Shown here: piece by piece, positions 47,057 to 54,855 of the stretch
How positions within the stretch are numbered: position 1 is the first letter of the stretch
Layout of the letters: each line of letters begins with the position of its first letter
NCBI GenBank assembly: GCA_030452125.1
Contig: JAKDMV010000005.1
Location: 1 to 54,855, forward strand
DNA length: 54,855 nt
Direction: 5' to 3'
Source of the DNA: Micrococcaceae bacterium
GTDB lineage: Bacteria > Actinomycetota > Actinomycetes > Actinomycetales > Micrococcaceae
Notes under the pieces: model-generated
Told to the model about the DNA's origin: nothing
The model's database searches: none
The model's input: only the letters and a program-made list of their open reading frames with translations
Position numbers and translations under genes: made by a program

Positions 47057-47515
47057 ATGACGCTGCGCATACTGGCCATCGGGAAGAAGCACGAGTCGTG
47101 GGTGGCCGAGGGCATCGAGCGCTATTCGAAGCGGATGAAGAAACCCTTCGACGTGTCCTGGGCCCTGCTGCCGCATTCGTCCCGGGAAGGCGATGCCGCA
47201 CGCACTGAGGAATCCGCCCGCATCCTGGCCAAGGTCCAGCCACGGGACCATGTGGTCCTGCTGGACGAACGCGGGAAGAACATCGATTCCCCGGCCCTGG
47301 CCCGTGCCCTGCAACAGCCGCTGGATACCGCACGCCCGGTGGTGCTGGTCATCGGCGGCGCCTACGGGGTGGACAGGTCGGTGCACCAGCGGGCCGACTT
47401 CACCTGGAGCCTGTCCAAGCTGGTCTTCCCCCACCAACTGGTCCGGCTCGTGGTGGCCGAACAGCTCTACCGTGCCCAGGAAATCGCCGGCGGGCGGCCG
47501 TACCACCACCAATAA
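47057..47515 (+). CDS. rlmH: 23S rRNA (pseudouridine1915-N3)-methyltransferase
   Basis: A 152-aa SPOUT-class methyltransferase acting on Psi1915 in helix 69 of 23S rRNA in assembled ribosomes. LLDERGKNIDSPALA and LVIGGAYGVD form the trefoil-knot SAM site, and the C-terminal HQLVRLVVAEQLYRAQEI with GGRPYHH is invariant. Length is normal. It probably begins its mRNA at the ATG (leaderless). Confidence 0.96.
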   Translation: MTLRILAIGKKHESWVAEGIERYSKRMKKPFDVSWALLPHSSREGDAARTEESARILAKVQPRDHVVLLDERGKNIDSPALARALQQPLDTARPVVLVIGGAYGVDRSVHQRADFTWSLSKLVFPHQLVRLVVAEQLYRAQEIAGGRPYHHQ

Positions 47516-47580
47516 TGGTGCCGAGGTGCCCCGACCGCCCCCGCGCCAACTCGTCGGTGCTTCGGCGTAGGCTTTCAGCG

Positions 47581-50500
47581 ATGGCAGAAAAGCCCGCAGC
47601 AGCCGCAGTGCTCCAGAAGTTCACGCCCGCGACCCGCGAGTGGTTCACGGGTGCCTTTGCCGCGCCGACGGCCGCCCAGCTCGGCGCCTGGGACGCCGTT
47701 TCCGCGGGCAGCAACGCCCTGGTCGTCGCCCCGACCGGTTCGGGCAAAACCCTCTCCGCCTTCCTCTGGGCCCTGGACGGGTTCATCCGAAACAGCACCG
47801 AACCACCGGCACTGCCCACCCTCGATGCCGACGATGCAGTCGCTGCACCCGGGAAGAAGGCGAAGGCCCCGAAACGCAAGACCCGGGTCCTGTACATCTC
47901 TCCGCTGAAGGCGCTTGGCGTCGACGTCGAACGCAACCTGCGCGCACCGCTGATCGGGATCACCCGGATGGCCCAACGACTCGGCCTGCCGGCCCCCGAG
48001 GTCAGTGTTGGCGTGCGTTCGGGAGACACCCCGGCCAATGACCGCCGCAAACTGCTGACGAGTCCGCCGGATATCCTCATCACCACCCCCGAGTCACTGT
48101 TCCTGATGCTGACTTCCAAGGCCCGGGAGACACTGACCGGCATCGACACGGTCATCATCGACGAGGTTCACGCCGTCGCCGGCACCAAACGCGGGGCCCA
48201 TCTGGCGGTCTCGCTCGAACGGCTCGATGCCCTGCTGACAACCCCGGCCCAGCGCATCGGGCTCTCGGCCACCGTCGAACCCCGGGCCGAGGTCGCCCGG
48301 TTCCTGGGCGGGTCCCGGCCGGTGGACATCGTGGCTCCGCCCTCTCAGAAGACCTGGGACCTGACGGTCACCGTCCCCGTGGAGGACATGACGAACCTGC
48401 CCGCAGCCGCCGAAGCCAGCGAGCTCGACGAACTGGCCGGCTTCCAACCGCAGGCAAGCATCTGGCCGCATGTGGAGGAGAAGATCGTGGACCTCATCGA
48501 GGCCAACCGTTCCACGATCGTCTTCGCGAACTCCCGGCGCCTGGCCGAACGGCTGACGGCGAACCTGAACGAGATCCACGCGGCCCGGCAGGAACTGACC
48601 GGCTCAGATCCGTGGGCCGCATCGGCCAGCGAACCGGCCACCGGACCGACCATCGCCCCCGAACCGCAGCATCCGCCCGCGCAGGTCATGGCGCAGGCCG
48701 GGGCCAGCTCAGGCGCCGAGGCCGTGCTGGCCCGGGCCCACCACGGGTCGGTCTCCAAGGACCAACGCGCCGACATCGAGGATGACCTGAAGTCCGGGCG
48801 CTTGCGCTGCGTCGTGGCCACCTCCTCGTTGGAACTGGGCATCGACATGGGCCTGGTCGATCTGGTCATCCAGGTCGAATCCCCCCATTCGGTGGCCTCC
48901 GGACTGCAACGCGTGGGCCGGGCCGGACACCAGGTCGGGGAAGTCTCCACCGGGGTCTTCTTCCCCAAGCAGCGCTCGGATCTGGTCAATACGGCGATCA
49001 CCGTCGAACGCATGCGCTCCGGGGCCATCGAGGCGTTATCCATTCCGGCGAACCCGCTGGATATCCTGGCCCAGCAGACCGTCGCCGCCGCAGCGTTGGG
49101 TGAGGTCGATGCGGAGGAATGGTTCGACGTCGTCCGCCGGTCGGCGCCCTTTGCCGCGCTGCCCCGTTCGGCCTTCGACGCGACCCTTGACCTCTTGGCC
49201 GGCAAATACCCCTCCGATGAGTTCGCCGAACTACGTCCACGCATCATCTGGGACCGCGATGCCGGCACCCTGTCCGGTCGCCCCGGGGCCCAACGCCTGG
49301 CCGTGACCTCCGGGGGCACCATCCCGGACCGGGGCATGTTCGGGGTCTTTTTGATCGGCACCGAGGACCAGAGTGGCGGCGGGCGCCGGGTGGGCGAACT
49401 CGACGAGGAGATGGTCTACGAATCCCGGGTCGGCGACGTCTTTGCCTTGGGGGCGACGAGCTGGAAGATCGAGGACATCACCCACGACCGGGTCCTGGTC
49501 TCCCCCGCCTTCGGCCAGCCCGGCAAACTCCCCTTCTGGAAGGGCGACTCGCTGGGTCGTCCCGCCGAGCTGGGCCGGGCGTTGGGCAGGTTCCGCCGCG
49601 AAATTGGCGGAGCCGGCGACGACGATGCCGGGGCCCGGCTGGCAGCGATCGGCCTGGACGGCTGGGCCGCGGCCAACCTCACCGGTTACCTGGCCGAACA
49701 GCAGGAAGCCACCAGCATCATCCCCAGCGACACCACCTTGGTGGTTGAACGCTTCCAGGACGAGCTCGGCGACTGGCGGGTGGTCCTGCACTCCCCGTTT
49801 GGCATGCCGGTGCACGCCCCCTGGGCGTTGGCCGTGGGGGCCCGGCTGCACGAACGCTTCGGGATGGACGGGTCGGCGATGGCCGCCGACGACGGGATCG
49901 TCCTGCGTGTGCCGATGATGGACGACGAGCCGCCCGGGGCCGAGCTCTTCCTCTTCGATCCCGAGGAGCTGGATGCCATCGTGACGAACGAGGTGGGTGG
50001 CTCGGCCCTGTTCGCTTCGCGTTTCCGCGAATGTGCGGCCCGGGCCTTGCTGCTGCCTCGGCAGAACCCGGCCAAACGCAGCCCGCTGTGGCAACAACGC
50101 CAACGCTCGGCCCAGCTGCTGGACGTGGCCAGGAAATACCCCTCCTTCCCGATCATCCTCGAGACGGTCCGCGAATGCCTGCAGGACGTCTACGACCTGC
50201 CCTCGCTACGCTCGATCGCCGCCGAACTGCAGGGCCGGGGGCTGCGGATCGTGGAAACGACCACGCGCCAACCCTCACCCTTCGCCCAGACCCTGCTCTT
50301 CGGCTATGTCGCCCAATTCCTCTACGAGGGCGACTCCCCGCTGGCCGAACGCCGGGCCGCCGCCCTGTCGATCGACCCGTCACTCTTGGGCGACCTGCTG
50401 GGCCGCACCGAATTGCGCGAACTGCTGGACCCCGAGGTCATCGCGGCCACCGAAGCCGAACTCCAACGGCTATCCCCCAACCGCCGGCTCAAGGGTCTGG

Positions 50501-52482
50501 AGGGGGCCGCCGATCTGCTGCGTCTGCTCGGGCCCTTGGGGATCGAGGAGCTGGCGGCCCGGCTGCGCCCGGCCGACGAATCCGCAGACGAGCCTGCCCA
50601 GGACGACGGCGAGGCAGCTGCGGACGCGGGCACCGGATCCGACGCCGGACCAACCCGCCCGGCAGCCACCGTGGACGAGGCCTCCGGGTATGCCGAGGCC
50701 CTGGTGCGCAGCAACCGTGCCCTACGGGTCAATCTCGCGGGCCGGCCGGTGCTGGCGGCGATCGAGGATGCCGCCCGGTTGCGTGACGGGCTCGGCGTCC
50801 CGTTGCCGATGGGGATCCCGCTGGCCTTCATCGAGCCGGTCGCGGACCCGTTGGGTGACCTCGTGGGACGCTACGGGCGCACCCATGGGCCCTTCACCGT
50901 GGCCGAGGCCGCCGCCGCGCTGGGCTTGGGCAGCGCCGTCGTCCTGTCGGTCCTCAAGCGTCTGGGCACCGAATCGAGGGTGGTCGAAGGAGAATTCCGT
51001 CCCACCACCGGTGAGTCGGCGGCTGGCTCCCCGGCGGCGAGCGAGTGGTGCGACGCCGAGGTGCTGCGCCGGATCCGCCGACGCTCGCTGGCCGCGCTGC
51101 GCGCCGAGGTCGAACCGGTCGACGACGCCACGTTCGGGCGGTTCCTTCCCGACTGGCAGTTCGTGGGGCAGGAGCTGCGCGGGCTCGACGGGGTCGCCAC
51201 GGTGATCGACCAGTTGGCCGGGGTGCCGGTTCCGGCGAGCGCCTGGGAGGCGTTCGTGCTCCCGGCCCGGGTGGCGGATTACCAGCCGGGGATGCTCGAC
51301 GAACTGATGGCCACCGGGGAGGTGTTGTGGTCCGGTGCCGGGACGTTGGCGGGAAACGACGGCTGGATCAGCCTGCATCCCGCCCAGGAGGCGGCACTGA
51401 CGCTGAACCCCGACGCCGATTTCGAGCCTTCCGGGGTTCAGGTGCGCCTCCTGGAGATCCTGGCCAGCGGCGGCGGCTACTTCTTCCGCCAGATCACCGA
51501 GGCCCTGGGGGTCACCGGCCAGGACGAATCGGTGCTGAGCGCCCTCTGGGAGCTGGTGTGGGCCGGTCGGATCGGCAACGACACCTTCGCCCCGGTGCGC
51601 GGACTGCTCGGCGGTGGACGAACCGCCCATAAACCCCGCGGGGCCCCACCCCGGGCCCGGGCGCCCCGGCTGGGTCGGATGCGCTCACCGCGGGGACCGG
51701 GGATGCATGCCTCCGGGCTGCGTCCCGGCGCTGCCGGGGCCACCGCGCCCATCGCCCCGGCCCAACCACAGGCCGCCGGACGCTGGTCCCTGCTGCCGGC
51801 CCCGGAAGCCGATCCCACCCTCCGGGCCCATGCCGGTGCCGAATTCCTGCTCGACCGCTACGGCGTGCTGACCCGCGGTTCGGTCATGGTGGAGAACGTC
51901 CCCGGCGGGTTCGGCCGGCTCTACCGGGTCCTGGCCCGGCTGGAGGAAGCGGGCAGGACCCGCAGAGGCTATTTCATCGAACACCTCGGGGCCGCCCAGT
52001 TCTCCGTCCCGGCGACGGTGGACCGGCTGCGCGGGCATACCCGGGATACCGATCTGGAGTCCGCGGTCTCCCCCGCCGCCGGCCCCGGGAGGGTTCCGTT
52101 AGCGGTAGCCCTCGCGGCGACCGACCCGGCCAACCCCTACGGGGCGGCCCTGCCCTGGCCGACCGTGGGCTCGTCAGAGGACGGGTCCTCCCCCACCGGG
52201 CAACGCCCGGGACGCAAGGCCGGCGCCGTCGTCGTCCTGCTCGATGGCCGGTTGGGCCTGTACCTGGAACGCGGCGGCCGGACGGCGCTGGTCTTCACCG
52301 AGGAGCCGGCCGAACTCGAGGCCGCCGCCCGGGCGCTCGTGGCGGCCCTGCGCACGGCCCGGGTGGAGCGGATCGCCCTGGACAAGGCCAATGGGGCCCC
52401 CGTCCCCGATACGCCGCTGGCCAGGGCCTTATTGGCCGCGGGATTCCATTCCTCCCCCAACGGATTGCGCTTCCGCCCGTGA
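47581..52482 (+). CDS. lhr: ATP-dependent helicase Lhr (long form)
   Basis: A 1633-aa DNA repair helicase moving 3' to 5' and favouring RNA:DNA hybrids. Helicase core: PTGSGKT (51-57), DEVH (194-197), and LELGIDMG with QRVGRAGHQ in RecA domain 2, followed by the Lhr winged-helix and Lhr-core domain to about residue 860. The remaining 770 residues are the Lhr-CTD. An Ala/Glu/Asp-rich linker (about 1000-1050) and a basic Pro/Arg-rich linker (about 1345-1385) lie in the CTD. ATG 47581 has TAGGCT (47568-47573) 7 nt upstream. The glycosylase gene follows. Confidence 0.95.
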   Translation: MAEKPAAAAVLQKFTPATREWFTGAFAAPTAAQLGAWDAVSAGSNALVVAPTGSGKTLSAFLWALDGFIRNSTEPPALPTLDADDAVAAPGKKAKAPKRKTRVLYISPLKALGVDVERNLRAPLIGITRMAQRLGLPAPEVSVGVRSGDTPANDRRKLLTSPPDILITTPESLFLMLTSKARETLTGIDTVIIDEVHAVAGTKRGAHLAVSLERLDALLTTPAQRIGLSATVEPRAEVARFLGGSRPVDIVAPPSQKTWDLTVTVPVEDMTNLPAAAEASELDELAGFQPQASIWPHVEEKIVDLIEANRSTIVFANSRRLAERLTANLNEIHAARQELTGSDPWAASASEPATGPTIAPEPQHPPAQVMAQAGASSGAEAVLARAHHGSVSKDQRADIEDDLKSGRLRCVVATSSLELGIDMGLVDLVIQVESPHSVASGLQRVGRAGHQVGEVSTGVFFPKQRSDLVNTAITVERMRSGAIEALSIPANPLDILAQQTVAAAALGEVDAEEWFDVVRRSAPFAALPRSAFDATLDLLAGKYPSDEFAELRPRIIWDRDAGTLSGRPGAQRLAVTSGGTIPDRGMFGVFLIGTEDQSGGGRRVGELDEEMVYESRVGDVFALGATSWKIEDITHDRVLVSPAFGQPGKLPFWKGDSLGRPAELGRALGRFRREIGGAGDDDAGARLAAIGLDGWAAANLTGYLAEQQEATSIIPSDTTLVVERFQDELGDWRVVLHSPFGMPVHAPWALAVGARLHERFGMDGSAMAADDGIVLRVPMMDDEPPGAELFLFDPEELDAIVTNEVGGSALFASRFRECAARALLLPRQNPAKRSPLWQQRQRSAQLLDVARKYPSFPIILETVRECLQDVYDLPSLRSIAAELQGRGLRIVETTTRQPSPFAQTLLFGYVAQFLYEGDSPLAERRAAALSIDPSLLGDLLGRTELRELLDPEVIAATEAELQRLSPNRRLKGLEGAADLLRLLGPLGIEELAARLRPADESADEPAQDDGEAAADAGTGSDAGPTRPAATVDEASGYAEALVRSNRALRVNLAGRPVLAAIEDAARLRDGLGVPLPMGIPLAFIEPVADPLGDLVGRYGRTHGPFTVAEAAAALGLGSAVVLSVLKRLGTESRVVEGEFRPTTGESAAGSPAASEWCDAEVLRRIRRRSLAALRAEVEPVDDATFGRFLPDWQFVGQELRGLDGVATVIDQLAGVPVPASAWEAFVLPARVADYQPGMLDELMATGEVLWSGAGTLAGNDGWISLHPAQEAALTLNPDADFEPSGVQVRLLEILASGGGYFFRQITEALGVTGQDESVLSALWELVWAGRIGNDTFAPVRGLLGGGRTAHKPRGAPPRARAPRLGRMRSPRGPGMHASGLRPGAAGATAPIAPAQPQAAGRWSLLPAPEADPTLRAHAGAEFLLDRYGVLTRGSVMVENVPGGFGRLYRVLARLEEAGRTRRGYFIEHLGAAQFSVPATVDRLRGHTRDTDLESAVSPAAGPGRVPLAVALAATDPANPYGAALPWPTVGSSEDGSSPTGQRPGRKAGAVVVLLDGRLGLYLERGGRTALVFTEEPAELEAAARALVAALRTARVERIALDKANGAPVPDTPLARALLAAGFHSSPNGLRFRP

Positions 52483-52501
52483 GTCGTTTTGCGGAGACCG
52501 G

Positions 52502-52507
52502 TATAGT
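52502..52507 (+). promoter_or_regulatory. Candidate -10 of the glycosylase gene
   Basis: TATAGT in the 84-bp gap after lhr. No convincing -35 is seen at the expected distance, so this is a weak call; read-through from lhr is an alternative. Confidence 0.35.
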
Positions 52508-52566
52508 GTGATCCATTCCACTTAGTGGGCTAGCGATGAGGCCAGCAACGAAGGACGTGACCAGCA

Positions 52567-53511
52567 GTGCCAGAGGGTGACAGCATCTACCGGGCAGCCC
52601 GTCGGCTCGATGCGGCACTGAGCAACAGGTCCCTGCAGTCCAGCGATTTCCGGCTCCCGTCCTACGCCACCTTGAACCTGGCCTCGCAAACGGTCTCCTC
52701 CGTGATCTCCCGGGGCAAGCACCTGCTGATCCGGGTGGCCGATCTATCGATCCACACCCACCTGTCCATGGACGGGCATTGGGATGTCTACGCCACCGGC
52801 GAGCGCTGGCGGGCCCCGGCCTTCAAGGCACGGTGCGTGCTGCGCAACCCGGACTTCCAGGCGGTCGGTTTCGACCTGGGTTTCCTGCGGGTGATCCGCA
52901 CCGTCGACGAGCCCGACGCCGTCGGCCACCTCGGACCCGATCCGCTGGGGGCCTCCTGGGATGCCGAGGAGGTGCACCGCCGTCTGGCCATGATGCCCGA
53001 GCGGCCCATCGCCCTGACCCTGCTGGACCAGCGGGTCATCGCCGGTCTGGGGAACATCTACCGTTCGGAACTGCTCTTCCTGCTGGGCCTGCACCCCCGC
53101 ACCCCCACGGGGCAGCTGCCCGATCCGGTGTATCTGGTCGATCTGGCCCATCAGCTCATGCATGCCAATAAGGACCGCTCGCGCCGGGTCACCACGACGC
53201 CGCCGATGCGCGACCAGTACTGGGTCTATGGGCGGGCCGGCAAGCCGTGCCTGCGCTGCGGGGACACCGTCGAACACCGCAAGCTCGGCCAGCCACGCCC
53301 GCCCGCCGGGGCACGGCGCGGGGCGGACCGGGTCCCGGCGGGACGCCGGGGCCCCGAGGCCGGAGGACCCCGGCCCGCCGACGGCACCGGACAGGTCAAG
53401 ACCGACGAGCACCAGCGGGCCCCCGGGGCCGAACCGTGCGAACGCGGCATCGACCTGAACGAACGCGACCTCTATTTCTGCCCCAGCTGCCAGGTGGATC
53501 CCTTCGCCTGA
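52567..53511 (+). CDS. Fpg/Nei-family DNA glycosylase (Nei2-like)
   Basis: A 314-aa DNA repair glycosylase/AP lyase. It begins (M)PEGDS: after Met removal Pro is the N-terminal nucleophile and Glu3 the acid. LSMDGHW and AGLGNIYRSE are the central motifs (H2TH domain about 130-220). The zinc finger has Cys228/Cys231 and Cys305/Cys308, separated by 73 residues instead of about 16-20, an insertion of roughly 55 mostly Gly/Pro/Arg residues. GTG 52567 is fixed by PEGDS. An lhr-nei pair also exists in mycobacteria. Confidence 0.92.
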   Translation: MPEGDSIYRAARRLDAALSNRSLQSSDFRLPSYATLNLASQTVSSVISRGKHLLIRVADLSIHTHLSMDGHWDVYATGERWRAPAFKARCVLRNPDFQAVGFDLGFLRVIRTVDEPDAVGHLGPDPLGASWDAEEVHRRLAMMPERPIALTLLDQRVIAGLGNIYRSELLFLLGLHPRTPTGQLPDPVYLVDLAHQLMHANKDRSRRVTTTPPMRDQYWVYGRAGKPCLRCGDTVEHRKLGQPRPPAGARRGADRVPAGRRGPEAGGPRPADGTGQVKTDEHQRAPGAEPCERGIDLNERDLYFCPSCQVDPFA

Positions 53512-53546
53512 ATCCTGCCGTCGCCCCGACGTGGGAAACTTATTCC

Positions 53547-54590
53547 ATGGCCATGCAATCCCCCCTCCCCGTCCGCAACGGCGTCAACGCCACCCGGTTG
53601 CGCATCCCCCGGGAAGGGCCCTGGGCGACGGTCATGGACTACATGCTCGAACGCTTCGGCCATGTCGACCCCGAAGGCATCGTCCGCCGCTTCCGGGAGG
53701 GCGAAGTCGTGGGCCTGGGCGCCGAACCGTTGAGCACCAGCACCCCGTTGGGCCACCACGATTTCCTCTGGTACTACCGCAACCTCCCCGATGAGCCGGT
53801 GCTGCCGGTCACCGAAACGATCCTGTTCCAGGACGAGGACCTGCTGGTCGTGGACAAACCGCATTTTCTGCCCAGCACCCCCGGCGGCCGGTTCATCCAG
53901 GAATCGGCGCTGGTCCGTCTGCGCAACCGGCTGGACCTACCGGATCTGGTGCCGATGCACCGGCTCGACCGGGCCACGGCGGGCATCATCCTCTTCTCCA
54001 CGAATCCGGCCACCCGCGGTGCCTACCAGGTCCTCTTCGAGCGTCGCCGAATCCAGAAGGAATACCGCTGCGTCGCAGCCCTTCCCCCCGGCTGGGATGC
54101 CGCCGCAGCCATGGCGGAACCGGACCCGGATTCCGCCCCGGGCCGGCATGGCCAACCCGTGAGGCAGATCAGCGGAAACCACCGGGCGACCGCCGCCGAT
54201 TTCCCGGCGGAGTACCGCAACCGGATGGTCAAGGAAAAAGGCCATCTGCTGGCCCTGACCCAGCCCGGGGAACCGAACGCGGAAACCCGGATTGACCTGT
54301 TGCGCACCGGCCTGGGCACCGGAGCCCATGCGGGCACCGCCGTCGGACTCTTCCGCCTGCGCCCGCATTCGGGCAAGACGCACCAATTGCGGGTGCATAT
54401 GGCGGCCCTGGGGCTGGGCATCCTCAACGATGCGTTCTACCCGGACCTGTGGGAGAAGGCCCCTGATGACTTCACCCGGCCGTTGCAGCTGTTGGCGCAT
54501 TCGATCTCCTTCACCGACCCGCTCTCCGGGGCTCCGGTCACCTACACCTCGCAACGGAACCTGGGCGAATTTCCCGGTCCCGTCCACTAG
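53547..54590 (+). CDS. RluA-family RNA pseudouridine synthase
   Basis: A 347-aa pseudouridine synthase. VPMHRLDRATAGIILFS carries the catalytic Asp141 in the HRLDR motif; LLVVDKPHFLPSTPGG and FRLRPHSGKTHQLRVHM are the other RluA-type motifs. The N-terminal 85 residues are an extension without an S4 domain. Target RNA position cannot be told. ATG 53547 is preferred (MAMQSP); ATG 53553 is possible. It starts 35 nt after the glycosylase. Confidence 0.92.
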   Translation: MAMQSPLPVRNGVNATRLRIPREGPWATVMDYMLERFGHVDPEGIVRRFREGEVVGLGAEPLSTSTPLGHHDFLWYYRNLPDEPVLPVTETILFQDEDLLVVDKPHFLPSTPGGRFIQESALVRLRNRLDLPDLVPMHRLDRATAGIILFSTNPATRGAYQVLFERRRIQKEYRCVAALPPGWDAAAAMAEPDPDSAPGRHGQPVRQISGNHRATAADFPAEYRNRMVKEKGHLLALTQPGEPNAETRIDLLRTGLGTGAHAGTAVGLFRLRPHSGKTHQLRVHMAALGLGILNDAFYPDLWEKAPDDFTRPLQLLAHSISFTDPLSGAPVTYTSQRNLGEFPGPVH

Positions 54591-54752
54591 CGGCAGGACC
54601 ATGTCGGAGCTGTTACGTCCAATCGTCGGAGCTAAAGAGGCCAGTGGGATCACGATCCGGCCACAGCTGGGCCCGAATCCGCGCCGACGTCCCCAAACGG
54701 CCCCCCGGTATTAGGTAGGCTATGAGCGGTGGTATGGGGAGGAATCATTGCC
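54591..54752. other. Intergenic region before the last gene
   Basis: About 160 bp with no credible gene. TAGGCT near 54716-54721 is a possible -10 for the downstream unit and GGGGAGG (54736-54742) a possible ribosome binding site. Confidence 0.35.
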
Positions 54753-54788
54753 ATGAAAACAGCGGGTAAAGGGGATTCCACGTCATGA
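54753..54788 (+). CDS. Possible 11-residue upstream ORF overlapping the last gene
   Basis: ATG 54753 opens MKTAGKGDSTS and stops at TGA 54786-54788, overlapping the next ATG as ATGA. GGGGAGG lies 10 nt before it. It could couple translation of the downstream gene or be a chance frame. Confidence 0.3.
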   Translation: MKTAGKGDSTS

Positions 54789-54855
54789 CAGAAACACGCC
54801 AGGAGACTTCGGCGGCCTCCGAGGCGCTGGAGCGTCTGCGTGCCCATCAGCCCCC
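54785..54855 (+). CDS. 5' end of an unidentified gene (cut by the window edge)
   Basis: ATG 54785 starts a frame MTETRQETSAASEALERLRA that runs off the window; AAAGGGG (54767-54773) is 11 nt upstream. Only 23 residues are visible: polar, helix-prone, with no signal peptide. Not identifiable. Confidence 0.5.
   Translation, partial: MTETRQETSAASEALERLRAHQP

Noticed and set aside
46268-47512. A 414-codon version of the PAP2 gene extending across rlmH
   Set aside because: The extension is antisense to rlmH and non-protein-like; the 256-residue form starts cleanly beside a -10 element.
53272-53460. Frameshift or assembly error in the glycosylase zinc finger
   Set aside because: The frame stays open through the insertion and resumes in the expected C-terminal CPSC pair, so an in-frame insertion is simpler.

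Overview
The window is GC-rich, gene-dense bacterial DNA with an actinobacterial gene set: a bacterial proteasome activator ending in GQYL, DUF4193 and DUF2516 proteins, a GTP-type PEP carboxykinase, long-form Lhr beside an Nei-type glycosylase, and a PhoP-like two-component pair. The overall content fits Micrococcales, most likely Micrococcaceae (Arthrobacter-like); the genus assignment is inference. No insertion sequence, prophage, CRISPR array or rRNA gene was seen. It reads as ordinary chromosomal backbone with some poorly characterised modules.

Layout. 0.1-6.7 kb: gpmA, a methyltransferase-like gene, DUF2516, a trans-sulfuration PLP enzyme, then the coupled set tmk-holB-lipoprotein peptidase. 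6.8-16.1 kb: tRNA-Thr, small conserved genes, aldo/keto reductase, a qor-bpa-hypothetical run, tRNA-Ser(TGA), a large FAD/NAD(P) protein, a prolyl oligopeptidase and tRNA-Ser(GCT). 16.2-25.1 kb: a membrane protein with L7/L12-like repeats, a RecQ helicase with a C-terminal phosphoribosyltransferase-like domain, a phosphohexomutase operon, nsrR-hmp for nitric oxide detoxification, and a TPP-riboswitch-controlled thiC. 25.2-29.1 kb: hydrolase/PadR pair, pckG, tRNA-Arg. 29.1-32.7 kb: a self-regulated operon of a degenerate ABC-ATPase-like protein, a YhgE/Pip membrane protein and a TetR repressor. 32.7-37.0 kb: a SixA-like phosphatase, a receiver-less OmpR-type DNA-binding protein and, across a 600-bp regulatory region, a PhoP/PhoR-like system. 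37.1-46.3 kb: upp, tadA, tRNA-Ser(CGA), an FNR-type regulator, a cupin, and an acn-sdhCAB operon. 46.3-54.9 kb: PAP2 phosphatase, rlmH, lhr, nei-type glycosylase, an RluA-type pseudouridine synthase and the start of one more gene.

Regulation is the most interesting layer. The intergenic region before the PhoP-like regulator holds a perfect TCACAGC-N4-TCACAGC direct repeat (the mycobacterial PhoP box) and a perfect TGTGA-N6-TCACA Crp/GlxR-type site; weaker Crp-like sites lie upstream of pckG and acn-sdhCAB, which would tie gluconeogenesis and the TCA cycle to the same signal. About twenty genes have a -10 hexamer exactly 6-7 nt before the start codon, indicating leaderless transcripts; two divergent genes (PAP2 and rlmH) share one overlapping -10 core in an 18-nt gap. 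Within operons, stop/start overlaps (ATGA, GTGA) are the rule.
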